DNA of 64,000 nucleotides, taken from Paramoeba atlantica (lineage: Eukaryota > Discosea). A model generated the notes under the pieces. That model saw only the letters and a list, made by a program, of their open reading frames with translations. It was not told the origin of the DNA and made no database searches. Position numbers and translations under genes: made by a program. The stretch is from the NCBI GenBank assembly GCA_977017575.1, contig CDRNVI010000137.1, forward strand, positions 94,022 through 158,021, read 5' to 3'. Positions within the stretch are counted from its first letter, which is position 1, and each line of letters opens with the position of its first letter. Positions 38,401-50,969 of this stretch are shown here, piece after piece.

Positions 38401-40084
38401 AATTCCTTAATTTATTTTCTGATTCTCTGATATTTTTAGAACTTATATTTCAGATCTATGATATTTTTTAAGTTGGTTCAATCAAATTTCTTAATTGTTT
38501 TGAATTGATGTATTTAATTTATTTTTTATTTTCTTTTTTTCACATTAATTTTTTGTAATTTCAATTTCTTAATTATGTCTCCATATTGAATGCAATTTCC
38601 TAATTTATTTTCTGATTCTGTGATATTTTTAGAACTTATATTTCAGATCTATGATATTTTTTAAGTTGGTTCAATAAAATTTCTTAATTGTTTTTGGTTG
38701 ATGTATTTGATTTATTTTTTGTTTCATTTTTTTCATATTATTTTTTTGTAATTTCAATTTCTTAATTATGTCTCTATATTGAATGCAATTCCTTAATTTA
38801 TTTTCTGATTCTCTGATATTTTTAGAACTTATATTTCAGATCTATGATATTTTTTAAGTTGGTTCAATCAAATTTCTTAATTGTTTTGAATTGATGTATT
38901 TAATTTATTTTTTATTTTCTTTTTTTCACATTAATTTTTTGTAATTTCAATTTCTTAATTATGTCTCCATATTGAATGCAATTTCCTAATTTATTTTCTG
39001 ATTCTGTGATATTTTTAGAACTTATATTTCAGATCTATGATATTTTTTAAGTTGGTTCAATAAAATTTCTTAATTGTTTTTGGTTGATGTATTTGATTTA
39101 TTTTTTGTTTCATTTTTTTCATATTATTTTTTTGTAATTTCAATTTCTTAATTATGTCTCTATATTGAATGCAATTCCTTAATTTATTTTCTGATTCTCT
39201 GATATTTTTAGAACTTATATTTCAGATCTATGATATTTTTTAAGTTGGTTCAATCAAATTTCTTAATTGTTTTGAATTGATGTATTTAATTTATTTTTTA
39301 TTTTCTTTTTTTCACATTAATTTTTTGTAATTTCAATTTCTTAATTATGTCTCCATATTGAATGCAATTTCCTAATTTATTTTCTGATTCTGTGATATTT
39401 TTAGAACTTATATTTCAGATCTATGATATTTTTTAAGTTGGTTCAATAAAATTTCTTAATTGTTTTTGGTTGATGTATTTGATTTATTTTTTGTTTCATT
39501 TTTTTCATATTATTTTTTTGTAATTTCAATTTCTTAATTATGTCTCTATATTGAATGCAATTCCTTAATTTATTTTCTGATTCTCTGATATTTTTAGAAC
39601 TTATATTTCAGATCTATGATATTTTTTAAGTTGGTTCAATCAAATTTCTTAATTGTTTTGAATTGATGTATTTAATTTATTTTTTATTTTCTTTTTTTCA
39701 CATTAATTTTTTGTAATTTCAATTTCTTAATTATGTCTCCATATTGAATGCAATTTCCTAATTTATTTTCTGATTCTGTGATATTTTTAGAACTTATATT
39801 TCAGATCTATGATATTTTTTAAGTTGGTTCAATAAAATTTCTTAATTGTTTTTGGTTGATGTATTTGATTTATTTTTTGTTTCATTTTTTTCATATTATT
39901 TTTTTGTAATTTCAATTTCTTAATTATGTCTCTATATTGAATGCAATTCCTTAATTTATTTTCTGATTCTCTGATATTTTTAGAACTTATATTTCAGATC
40001 TATGATATTTTTTAAGTTGGTTCAATCAAATTTCTTAATTGTTTTGAATTGATGTATTTAATTTATTTTTTATTTTCTTTTTTA
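29430..40084. repeat. 193-bp satellite array in 386-bp higher-order dimers
   Basis: The word GATCTATGATATTTTTTAAG recurs at exactly 193-bp steps: 29768, 29961, 30154, 30347 and on to 39997. That is 53 steps of 193 bp with no net indel. Two monomer types alternate, one with CAATAAAATTTC and GTTTTTGGTTGATG, the other with CAATCAAATTTC and GTTTTGAATTGATG, so the true period is 386 bp. Dimers look identical to one another throughout. The first copy (about 29430-29620) is diverged. The array stops abruptly at 40084 inside a TTTTCTTTTTTT run. AT-rich, no open frame of note. Centromeric or other heterochromatic satellite is a reasonable guess only. Confidence 0.97.
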
Positions 40085-41312
40085 TCAAAAATTTTTTTCT
40101 CTTTTTTGAATATTTAAAATCTTATTTTTTTCAAAAATATAAAAATCAAATTGAGAAAAATATTTTTATTTTTAGCCAAATAAAGAAAATTAGTTTTGTT
40201 TCTGAAATTGATTTTAGTTTTTTGTTTGTTTTTGTTGGTTTTTGTTTAATTGCTTCATTTCACCTAAATTCCTTTTCAAGAATTTATTATCTTCTTTTTT
40301 AAAAAAAAAAAAATCTTTTATCTTTCTTGTTAAAGTAATTTCATTGTAAAATTTAAAACTTTTAGTTCATGAATACATTCTTTTTTATGAAACCTTTGAA
40401 TGAGAAAAGTTGACTCTTTGTTAAACTTTAATTAAGTAATGTTATTGTTTTTATGAAAAATTGATTTTTAATAATTCAAATGAAAAAGAATGAATAAAAA
40501 CTTTCACAACTATAAGTTGTTTTTTTCAAATTGACTAACAACAAAACAGAAAACTTTTCAAAACCTAGGGTAATCTGCTTTTTGGAGTGAAATCAAAGAT
40601 ATGAAAACACTTTACAAAGATTGAACCTTCTCAAATTGATAAAATTGTTAAGTATGTGTAAAAATGTAATGGAAACCAAGTTTCATTGATCCAAACCACC
40701 TTCAAAGATTGGATTAATACCACTTTCTCAAAAGCAATCTTTTTCACCTGAATTTATTTCTTTGTTTAGAGTGAAAAACAACTTTTTCTTATTGATTCAG
40801 AGTCATTTGAGATAGAGAGGTGCAGTTTGTTTGAGGAAAAGCTGAAACAAAATACAAAAAAATTGTAAGAAAAAATTGATGCTACTCACTCTCAATTGAT
40901 CATAAATATTAATGAAACTGATTTTAATTGCAAAAAAGATACTGAAAAACTCAAAGTTGTTTTAATATATAATTGCTCCTATATATATTGTTCCTCTTGA
41001 AATGAATTCTATATCACTTTAATACTTATAGTTGGTATTATTGGATGGAGTCTTTCAATTTTTGCAACTATCAAAACAATATTCTTTGTTTTAGACTTAA
41101 AGGTGATGTATAATTTCTCAGTAAATGAGTAGTATTATATAATATTATTTTCATCATCAAATATCAATAATAAGTTATTTTCTTATTAAATTGATAAAAT
41201 TTTTGTTCTAAAAGTAATTATAAGATGTTGATTTTTAGAGTTCAAAGATAATACCAAAACTCTTCTTATCTTAAATAGTTGTTTTGTTTATAGTGTTGCA
41301 AATTTTCAAGCC
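40085..41312. other. AT-rich spacer
   Basis: AT-rich unique sequence between the satellite and retrotransposon B. No frame over 60 codons and no RNA gene recognised. It may include the 3' end of element B. Confidence 0.5.
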
Positions 41313-42963
41313 TTAACTTGTAATTTCACAAAGTAATTCATTTAAAGCATAATTTTTTCTAGTATGGGTTTTGAACATTGTCTTGGTAAGAATTATACAA
41401 TCTTCAACAATCACAATCTTTTTTATCATTGATCTAATACTTTGTATCCCTTTTAAGTAGTCTATAAATTCACCAATATTGTTAAAGCTAAGAGAAATGG
41501 TTTCAAACCCACCACATATTTCTCTCTCTTTCCTGAAAACTGCAAAATCTGCACCCCCCAGATGAAGGCCTGTATATCTTGAATCATTATAAAACATTTA
41601 AAAGCTTTTGAATTTAAAGTTTTTCTTCTTTTTAGGTTCTTTTTTGATTTGAGTTCTTGGAGGCTAAAGAAGGATTTTATTCTTTCTCAGGATTTTTCTA
41701 ACAATTTTTATAGTAAACTAAACTAATTTAGTTTCTTCTGCACACACTATGAGCCACAAACTTAGTAAGGCAGCACTCACCACAGAGGTTTCTTGTCTAG
41801 TAAAATACTTTGAGACAAGACCACATACATTTTTAGTTTCTTGCCAATTGAGTACTTTCAGCAAAATACATTTCCTTCCTCTTGCTTGAAGAAAACCCTC
41901 AACCACAAAGCATTTTTCCAGTAGATGAGATTATAACTCCTTTTCTCAGTGGCAGAGGCAACAACTTGAATCTTGGTTTGAGAAGTGAAACAACTTGTTT
42001 CTTGTAGATAGTTCTTTTATTAGAAATTTAAGTAAATTCTTCTTAAACTGAGGTTTAATTGCATGAACCAAGTTGTACACCACATACTCAGCTCTTCTTT
42101 TCCCCACATACAAGTCTTTGATTTCAATTGAAATCATTTGAGACATATTGGTATATGTAACACAAGTGGCCTGGCCAAACACAACTTTGGAAGAAAGGCT
42201 TTGGGCTGCAATGAAAGCATTCTTCCACATGGCTTCAATGGAGAGAGGATTCTAATAATCACTCTTCATTGGTGGACAAGAGGTGAAAAGAGCCCAATTA
42301 AAAACAATAGGGTGATGTAGTTGAGGATTTGAGTCCAAAGAGGATAGCATAAAGTAAGAACAGAGGTTTTAGTGATGGCATAGGCACCCAGGGCTGAGCA
42401 AATGGATTTCCACATCAAAGAGGTGATAGATTTTAGGATCAACTTGAATCTCACTAAGTATTCCATACATGGAGTTAGATAGATATTGACCATCCTCACT
42501 CTTGAGTAAAAATTCCCACCTCTCTTTTTAATTGCTGTTCCAACTTTCTTCATCTTTTGGACCACCTTCTCTCAATCTTTGAGAGAAGATAACCATTTAT
42601 TCAATCTCACTCCCAGTTTCATTACCACAGTAATTGAGTCTTGCCATCTCAGACCAGGGGCCTACTGGTTTGTAAGACTCAGTTGAGAGGACAAAGCACT
42701 TATTAAAGTTCAGTTTAGCTTCAGTTGCTTCTTTATATTTCTTAAAGGTTGGAGTGAGAGAATTGATGGTTTCAACTCTCTGAAGCACTATCCCCAAATC
42801 ATCCATAAAGCCTGACAGATCTTGGAGGTTGTGTTTCTTCTTCAAACTCACAAGGAGGATGTCAAACACAATCACAAACAATAGAAGGGAGATTGGGCAT
42901 CTTTGTCTAACTCCTGTCCAGCTTTGGATTGATTCTTTGGTGCCTGCCCTTTTGGATTCACTA
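41313..42963 (-). mobile_element. Non-LTR retrotransposon B, 3' part
   Basis: Minus-strand RT remnant. The frame 42597-43001 has GTKESIQSWTGVRQRCPISLLLF (written in two parts: GTKESIQSW and TGVRQRCPISLLLF), VIVFDILL and FMDDLG, which are the RT palm motifs of LINE elements, with Met in place of the usual Ala in the F-x-DD box. Downstream frames (42266-42565, 41946-42230, 41718-41906, 41313-41597) continue the C-terminal region in different frames, so the copy is decayed. Its upstream half lies at 52351-52940, across the 9.4-kb insertion. Confidence 0.75.
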
Positions 42964-43222
42964 ATCACTTTGGGACAAAAAAATTTCTTGGGAGAGAACA
43001 TAGCCAGAGGTCAACCTGCATTTTTTGGCTCTGAAACACGACTGTGGAAGTGATGTGGCAAAGTGGATAGGCAAAAAAGACCCCAAAAAAACGCGGAAAG
43101 GCGAAAAGATATGAACCCAATTGCCAAAAAGGATGATAATTGGGTTCTTTTTCACTCAAAATTTTTGGGTGGGATCAAGATGGCGTGGGAGAGGAGGAGG
43201 TGTTCTTTTTCAACTTCTCGAA

Positions 43223-43910
43223 ATGGAAAACAAACTGATGATCGAAGATACTTGGGAGATTGAAGAATATCTCCATTTGATTCAGAAAGAGCAAAACACT
43301 TCAAATAGAAGAAAAAAAGCGAAAAAAATAGCAGGACCTGGTGGAAACAAACAAGACGAGATGACAATGCTGATGAATGAACAAATGGTTCATTGTGTTC
43401 TGGCACAAAGAATCCCAAAGACCCTCGAAAAATTGGTAAAAAACACTCTCATGAGTTTTTTTTTTTTCTAAAGATTCTTTTTTTCACTCACACACAAAAT
43501 TCTTTTAGTGGAGGGGAAAAGGTTGAAAACATTGGTGCTCTCGCCGGGTTTTCATTCAACATTTCCCTGAGGCCCTCTTTTTCTTTTTGGTCGATAATAA
43601 CGTTACCAAAACCAAAACAAATCGAAAAACCGGGAAGAAAGAATTTTGGGGACAACTTGATCTCCCTTCACAAATCCGAAAGAAGTTGGGGGTCATTGCC
43701 TACCAGAAAATTTTTCGGGATGGGTCCACTGCAACAGTGACTGGCCCTGTGAAAATCAAATTTTCACAGGAAAAAAAATTGTTGTCGATTTCTTATGGCT
43801 ATTTTCTTCAAAACCAAGATGGAAGGCCAGCAAAGGGGATGGCTGAAAACTGGAAACTCCCAGTAGTTGCCCCAGTTGTTGTTGTGAAAGAGGAGGCTCT
43901 CGACAAATAG
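43223..43910 (+). pseudogene. Small two-exon gene of the insertion (one in-frame TGA)
   Basis: Exon 1 43223-43435, intron 43436-43508 (GTAAAA...TTTTAG, phase 0), exon 2 43509-43910, about 204 residues, stop TAG. The N-terminal part is acidic then basic (MENKLMIEDTWEIEEYL, NRRKKAKKIAG). The C-terminal part has WGQLDLPSQIRKKLGVIAYQ and a Val-rich end. One in-frame TGA sits at 43524-43526, just after the splice, between WRGKG and KHWCSRRV; arginine would fit. I recognise no family. Its place 160 bp upstream of the large Ulp1-like gene, on the same strand, suggests a joint role in the element. Confidence 0.55.
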
Positions 43911-44073
43911 TGAAAAATAAATTATTTTTTTTATCCGAGGCACCGCCTTTTTTTTTTTTTTTTCTCTTGAGAAAAGACCAAAAAACAAAGCAGCTGCTTT
44001 GTTTCGTGACCCACTGAAGAAGAAGAAAAAGGAGGAAAAGACAGGGTTGTGTGTTGTGTTGTGTTGTGTTCAA

Positions 44074-47000
44074 ATGGCTGAGAGAGGAGTCTCTAGAAAG
44101 AAACAGTTGGTGTGTAGTCATTTGGTGCAGTTTTGTGTGAGAAGGAATGAGAAAAGTTCATGTGGAGTTTTCAGTTCAAAACAAGCCAAAAGTATTCATC
44201 AACGTTTACGCCATTATTGTCCAGATGAATGTAAGAGGTGTCAAAAAGAACAAGGTTTGAATTCTTTTCCTCTTCTTCGATCTTCAGTTTCAGAGAGTAG
44301 TTGGGTGGGTGGGTTTAAAGTTTCTGTTTGTCTTTTTTCTTTTTGGTGGGTTTGAAAGTGTTGCTATTCTGAAAGAATTTGGTGTTTGGAATTAGAAAGA
44401 GCTGCTGCTGCTGTTGATCAAACTGCTGAGAGTATGATGGGTATGGGAGCAATTCCTCAAGTTTTTCCACAACAAGGACAACAGGAACAGGTCTTTTTTT
44501 TTTGCAAAGAGAAGAGTCTTTTTATTCTTCAAGTCAAGTTAAGTGATGACACTGCAAGAAAAATAATTTTTGTTTTTTAGACTAGAAGAAGAGGTGGTAC
44601 CACCTCTGCTTTTTCCACCACCACCACCACACTCCCCATTGCTGCTTCCAACAGTACCTTTACCACCACCACCACCACCGCCACTTTTACTCCTCCTGTG
44701 ACTGCTTCTTGCCATCACCGTAGTTCCTCAGATGAGAAATTCCTCCGAACCAACTGGGTGAATGAAGCTGTGGGATCACTTGGTTTTGAAAATCCAACCT
44801 CTTTCTTGGCTCAGCTTTTAAGTGATTGCAACACTTCTCAGATTGTTGAAGTCTTAGAGAAACTCTTTCAGTTGGATGATGGAAATGCAAGAAGGGGGAG
44901 GAGTGGTTTTTCTCAGAAACAACAGATTAGAAACTTTTTTGGACTCCCAAATGATGCACAAGAAGTATCAAAAAAATATCGGTGTATGAAAAAACAGGAA
45001 AAGGCAGAGTTTTTTGGAAGATTGTTTCTAAGATTGGGTCTCACTAGGTATCAGATTCGAGGTCTTAATTCTGAACTGGGTTGGGAATTTTCAGATTGTC
45101 AGTTCAAGTATTGGTTCCAAAAACTAAAAGATCAGATTCCCTTGGAAAAAACAGACCATGGTTGGAGAGTGAATGATGTTGAGGGTGAAGTGAATAGAAT
45201 GTTTGATGATGATTGGGAGGGCAACAAGTATCCTCTTTGGGATGAATATGATCGGGTGAACAACAATATGAATCACCAAGAAGAAGCAACTATTGGTGGT
45301 GTTGCTAATGCAGAGGAAAATTTAAAGCTGAAGATGATCTTTTCTGCTGATGGGGGTTCTTTTGATCGAAGGAACAAAGGAGTTGTTGTGAAATTGATAC
45401 GTGGTGATGAAGAGTGGTGGGCAAAAGGAACTCGAACTTGGAGAGCAGTCCTCAATTTAAGTTTGGGTGTCTTTGTAATGAAAGAGAGCTTTAAAACCTT
45501 TCAAGAAGAGATATCTCCGATTTATCAGATGATTTACCAGATAAGTATTTTTTTGTAATGCTTTTAATTTAATTTAATATTAATATTAATATTAATTTAA
45601 TTTAATTTAATTTTTGACTTTTTTAATTTTTTTTTTTAAAAAAAATTAATTTAATTTTTCGTTTGATATTCATTTCATTAATTTTCTTCTCTTTTTTACC
45701 TACTTTTTCTTTCCCCTCTCTCCTCTCTCTTTCTTCTCTTGGGACTCTTTTGTGATTTTTATTAAAAAAAGATTCAGTATTCAGATTTCAAGGAATGAAC
45801 AATTTCATTCACTGAAACACATGACATGTTATGCTCTTCACTTCTTTTTGGTCATGGTGGCAAATCAATATTTCATCACACATCAAAAAGGCCTTGTTGG
45901 CGTTGTAACATTGTTCGAGATAAGGATGATAGAGGGCTTTGGGATGATCATACAAAGGTTTGCAGCTTCTTCCAAATTTTATTAAAATAATTTACTCCAT
46001 AAAAATGAATAAGAAAATAAAAGAAGAAAAATTTCAAAAATAATTAAGAAAAAAAAAATAATTTCAACTAAAAAAAATAATTTTGTTTTTACTAACATCC
46101 ACCCCCCACCCATATTTTTTTGTCAGCATCACTTTTGGGATAATCAATTTGGTGGTTATAGTATCTTTGAAAGTTTTGCTGAGGCTGATGATGAACTGGC
46201 AATTAATCTTGTTGGTAACTTGGATCAAAAACATACATGGTGAACTTTAGAACAAAAAAAAAGCGATTTTCAATTGGTTCAGGGCTGGGAGGGATCCAAG
46301 AACAGTCTTGCAAAATTTATGAATCAAATGGGAATGAGAAATCCTCCAATAACTCCATCGCAACCATGGGACCACAACTTGGACTTGATCCACTTTGTTG
46401 AAGGGACTTGTAGAAATGTTGTTAAACTTTTTGTGATGGATGTTTCTCTGTGTAAGTTAAAAAAAGAATATTTTGAAAATAATACTTTTGAAAAGAATAA
46501 AATTCTCATTGAAAAAGAAAATAGATTCACCTCATGATTTAACGATTTGAATTGCTTTTTATCTCATTGGAGGAGTGAAAATTCCAGATCCATCACAAAA
46601 GGTATTCAACCTTTGGGAGAGAATCAAAAAAGTAAGACCTAGTTACGTTCAATGGATCAAGATTTTAAGGGGTTTCCCCAATAAAACTGGTTGGTTTATT
46701 CTTCTCTTCTTTCTTTGATATCTTCTTCATTTTTAAAATTTTATAAATAATTATAATAAAAAAAAAATAATATTTTTTGAAATACTTTTTTTTTTTTTTG
46801 AATATCTTAATTATTACATTCTCTCTCTTTATTTTTCTACAACTGACAATATATTTTTGTTTTCAAAAAAAATCATTTATTTTAGCCTGAAAAGGAGCTG
46901 TTGATTTTCTTTATGATGAATATCTTATTAAATTAGCTGAATGGATGGATTCAAATCTCCAAAGTGAAAAAGTCAAAAGCATTTCACATGAACAAGAGGA

Positions 47001-50000
47001 ACCAGAAGTCCTTCCTTTTTCGGCGTTTAATGCAGCTTTGTTGAATGCAAAAGGTTGATTTACTATTTCTTGTTTTTTCCAAACAAACAAAAACTCTCTT
47101 TTTTTGATCAAATAATTTTATTCAGAAAAAAAAAATTTCAAAAGTTTTTTCATGATTTTTGTTATTCAGATTTTGATTTATCGATCATCGATGTTTTAAT
47201 TGGAGATTCAGAACGAGACACATTTGAACCAGAATATGAGTTTCTAACGTTGACTTATGACATTCTCCAAATGGCTTCAGCCCCATATCAACTCTCTCAT
47301 CAGAAGATCAATATTGTTCGAAAGGCTTCCCTTCTTTGGGGAAGAAAATATAACGAATGTAATTTCTCCCCTCTTTATTGGGCTCCTTATTTACATACCC
47401 TCCATGATCACCTTCATTGGGAGTTATTGAGGTTTGTTTTTTCTTTATTATTTTTGTGGTGTTGAAATTTTTTAAAAATGATGGTTCATAATATCCATCC
47501 TTCTTTTTTGATTTTCAGTTTTTCTGCAATACAGAATAAAGTCACTCCCCTCTGACATACACAACACAGATACCCTCTTCCACGAAGAGCAGGATTTGCA
47601 ATTGAAGGAGCCATTCTTGCAGCTCGTTCTCATTGTTGGGCCCAAAAGCCATTTGGAGGTAGACATAGGCAAGGAGTGAGCAGTCAAGAGAAAGGAACTT
47701 TTTCAATCCAAATGAATGCCTTGATCAAAGGGATGATGGAGCGAAGTGAGGCATTGAGATCAGAGAAAAAACTTGAAAACAGAGCAAGCAAAATAAGTGC
47801 AAATGAACCTTCTCGACTTATTCGTGAGGTATTTTTTGTTGACCCTTTTTTCCCCCAAATTTGTTGTTTTCTGAAAATTTCAAATTATTTTTTTTTAAAA
47901 TAAAATATGAAAACTCAAAAGCAGATTTCTAATAATTCTTTCCTTCTACCAAAATCAGGGTCACTCCTCAAAACTTGTTCCCTCTGGTTCTTCAAAGCAA
48001 CCCCCCCTCCTCAAAAGAACAAAATTACCTAATTCTGTTGCCTGCAAATCAGCTTATCAGTATGCTTCTTTGTGTTGCCAGCCCCTTCAGGATACTTTGG
48101 ATCCAATAACAAATTATCAATCCTCTTCTCATCGTCACAACATCCGCTCTTTCAACCCTTCATCACACTACATGTCTTCCCAAACCACTCCAATTAACCT
48201 CTCTTCCCCTTCCCCTTCCCCTTCCCCTTCCCCTTCCTCTTCCCCTTCCCCTTCCCCTCCCCCTTTCCTTTCTTCTCTTTCTCAATCACCAGGAAAAAAT
48301 TCTCAATTTTCTTTTTCCTATTCTTCCTTTCCTCTACCATCCCAAACATCCCAAAGTAATTTCTCTTCTTCCACTCATCTCTCAGGAAGTCCCTGTTCTT
48401 CACAGTCTTCTTTTCCTTCTCTTTCTGGTTCTTGTCCTTCTCCTTCTCTTTCTCCTTCTCCTTCTCACCAACCCTATACATCTTGGCCAACCATGTGTCA
48501 ATCATCTCAATCATCCCAACAATCCTGTATGGGAAGATTTTCTCTTTCTCCTCAGCAGCCTTCTCCTTCTCCTTCTCCTCCTCTTTCTTGCCCTTCTGTT
48601 TCTCCTTTTTCTTCTTTTCCTTCTCGCCAATCCTCTCATCAACCACTGCCTTTTCCTTCTCCAACTCCTTCTTCCCAAACCACATCCCCACATCCCCATG
48701 TTTCTTTCAGGAAGTTTCCCTTTTCTTTTTCCCCGTCTTTTGCATTTGCGACTCCCTCTCCCCCCCCATCATCAACCCCCAAAATGGTGGGTAATTTCTC
48801 ATCTTCATTTACTCATTTCCCAGTTCATTCTCATCATCCTTCTTTCTCTCCAAGTTCTCGTTTTTCACACTCACCATCTTCTTCATCTCCCTTATTGCCT
48901 TTTTCTCCTCAGTCATCTTCTTCTCTTTCTTTTTCTCTTTGTTCTCCTTTCTCTTCTCCTTCTATTTCTCATTGTTCTTCTTCTTTCTCTTTTTCTCCTT
49001 CTCCTTCTCCCCCTCCACCCTCTCTTTCTTCTTTCTCTCCTTTTGCTCCTTCCACTCCTTTCTCAGGAAGTTCCAGGAACTCTTCACACTCTTCTTTTCC
49101 TTCTCTATCTTCTACTTCTCGCCCCTTCTCCTCTCCCTGTTCTTCTCCTTATTTCTCTCCTCTTCTCTCTTCTCCCTCTCCTTCATCCTCTCCCTCTTCC
49201 TCTCCCCTTCTCTCTCCCTCCCTCTCCCCCTCTTCCTCTCCCTTTTCCTCTTCCTCTCCTCTTTCCTCTCTCTCAGTGAGAAATGCTCTTAAACTCGTTG
49301 AAATAAACGAACACCAAGCATTTCTTGCTTTGGAGCAAGAATATGCGCACATGATGACAGAAATACTCCCAAAGGTTTTTGTGATTTTTTTTCTTTCTCA
49401 TTGAGAGGAATGTTTCATTTTTTCATTTTTAGATTGATGAAGAAATTGAAGCTGGCCATTGGGACCCAATGGCTCGGGTTCAATGTATTCAAAAGATCAA
49501 AAAGCTGTCTTCTGCAAAATCAAACACCATCTACAATCATCTGATTTCTAATGCTATTCTTGTGCAAAATATGTGGTTCTTAGAGTTCCCAAACTAGGAA
49601 AAGATGAAGAAAGCAAAAAAATGGTTGAAGGAGACCGAAGTACCAATGAAAGACAACCTCAAGAATGTTTTGATTCCTGGTAAATGGGTGGAGGAGGAAG
49701 TTTGTTTTTTTTTCTTTTCTTATTTTTCATTATTTTATCATTGTTTTTATCATCTCATACCCAATATTTAGGTGGTTTCTTGGTACTGTCAGAGTTTGAA
49801 ATCCCGTTTTGTAGGAGCTCTCTTGGAATCTTTTCTTTTGGATCCACAAGTAAAAACTGATCAAAAACTCTCAAATCTTAGTCAAGTATTTTTTTTTCAA
49901 AAAATTTTTTTCAGAAATTAGAAAAAAGATTGGCAGCCAGAACATTTTTTTACCTATCAGTAATTTTCATTTTTCAGGTGATGATTTGGCAAAAAACAGG

Positions 50001-50682
50001 TTTTTATTGCATTTGTAACCCAGGAAATCACTGGGTTGTGATTGATGGAAAAATCGATGAGGCAAACAGAAAGGTTGAATTAACACTGTATGACAGTCTG
50101 AAGCAACAGCAAACAAATGACAAACCTCTCCAAGGTTTTTTGTGTTTTTTTTGTTCTTCTTTCCCTTTATTCTTCCAGTTACTGAAACTTTTTTATTTTT
50201 TTTTAATATTTTCAACAAAGATATTCAAGCTCTTTTAGAAAAACATTTTCAGGAAAGGTCTGAAGATAAGTTATCATTTCAAAGAAAAATTGCAAGTAAG
50301 GGGCCTGACCAGCAACAGGTTTTTTTTCTTGACTACCTGAATATAGATGGAGAATCTCTTGATTGTTATGTTTTATTTTTCATCCAAAACTGATTTCTTT
50401 CATTTTTTCTTTCAGAATGTCACAGAGTGTGGTGTTTTGGCTTTATTTACATTCTATTGTCTTACTCAGTCATATCCTCTGACTTTTACCCTTGCTGATT
50501 GTCCTGATATTCGTGAACATATTTTCTACAGAGTTTATGAGGAACTTCTTCCAGGTCAAACAGAAAAAAGGAAAAGGATGGATGAAGAGCGATTAAATGA
50601 ACCAAGAAGTACTGGAGTTCAAAGATCGAGAAGAAGCCAGCTGGCAACAAAGAGAAGGAAAACAACAAATCCATGGATTTGA
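44074..50682 (+). pseudogene. 14-exon transposon-like protein with C-terminal Ulp1/C48 protease-like domain
   Basis: Exons: 44074-44490, 44581-45540, 45772-45957, 46127-46451, 46525-46689, 46886-47053, 47170-47431, 47519-47828, 47959-49374, 49433-49699, 49772-49885, 49978-50134, 50221-50318, 50416-50682. They sum to 5112 nt, exactly 1704 codons, with phases that match at every joint. Introns are 57-231 bp, GT..AG except intron 2, which starts ATAAGT. Order: Cys/His-rich N-terminus (CSHLVQFC ... CPDECKRC), Thr-rich linker, possible nuclease-like core (MIFSADGGSFDRR, CWRCNIV, HNLDLIHFVEGT), a 330-residue Ser/Pro-rich exon, then the protease-like domain with His (NHWVVID, about residue 1548), Asp (LYDSL, 1569) and Cys (TECGVL, 1620). 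In-frame TGAs at 44353, 45796, 46241, 46548, 46888 and 47553, and a TAG at 49595. The last codon TGA is followed by TAATAA. Confidence 0.7.
48190..49280 (+). repeat. Ser/Pro-rich low-complexity exon segment
   Basis: Most of exon 9 of the Ulp1-like gene is TTCTCC/CCTTCC-rich and encodes Ser-Pro-Ser repeats. It links the putative core to the protease-like domain. The frame stays open for over 400 codons, and the flanks (GHSSKLVPSGSSK before, VRNALKLVEINEHQAFL after) look like ordinary protein. Confidence 0.7.
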
Positions 50683-50759
50683 TAATAAAAAATTACATTT
50701 CTTAAGAATTGCTCTTCTTCTTATCCCTTTCAAGTATTTTTTCTTTTCTTCTTTTCTTG

Positions 50760-50782
50760 GGGGGGGGGGGGGGGGGGGGGGG
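50760..50782 (+). repeat. G23 homopolymer
   Basis: A run of about 23 G between the convergent Ulp1-like and TET/JBP-like genes, just past the first gene's stop. A run this long can form a G-quadruplex and is also prone to sequencing error. Confidence 0.85.
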
Positions 50783-50969
50783 AACCTGTAGACAATAAAA
50801 TTTTTGGATTGTCTACAAGTCAGATTTTTTTCTCTTAATAAATTTGGTCCCCCACTCAACCCTCTCAACTTAAACTTCAGTTTTTCAAGACTGTTTTTTT
50901 ATTTACTAAGTTTTATTTATTTTTTACAGCTTTTTTTTTCTCAGACTTTTTTGCTTTTTTTGGGGTTGT

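Noticed and set aside
29430..40084. CRISPR array
   Set aside because: The repeats are contiguous 193-bp monomers without unique spacers, in a eukaryote.
49886..49977. An extra 28-bp intron and micro-exon in the Ulp1-like gene
   Set aside because: A single 92-bp intron keeps phase and gives normal splice sites; a 28-bp intron is too short to be credible.
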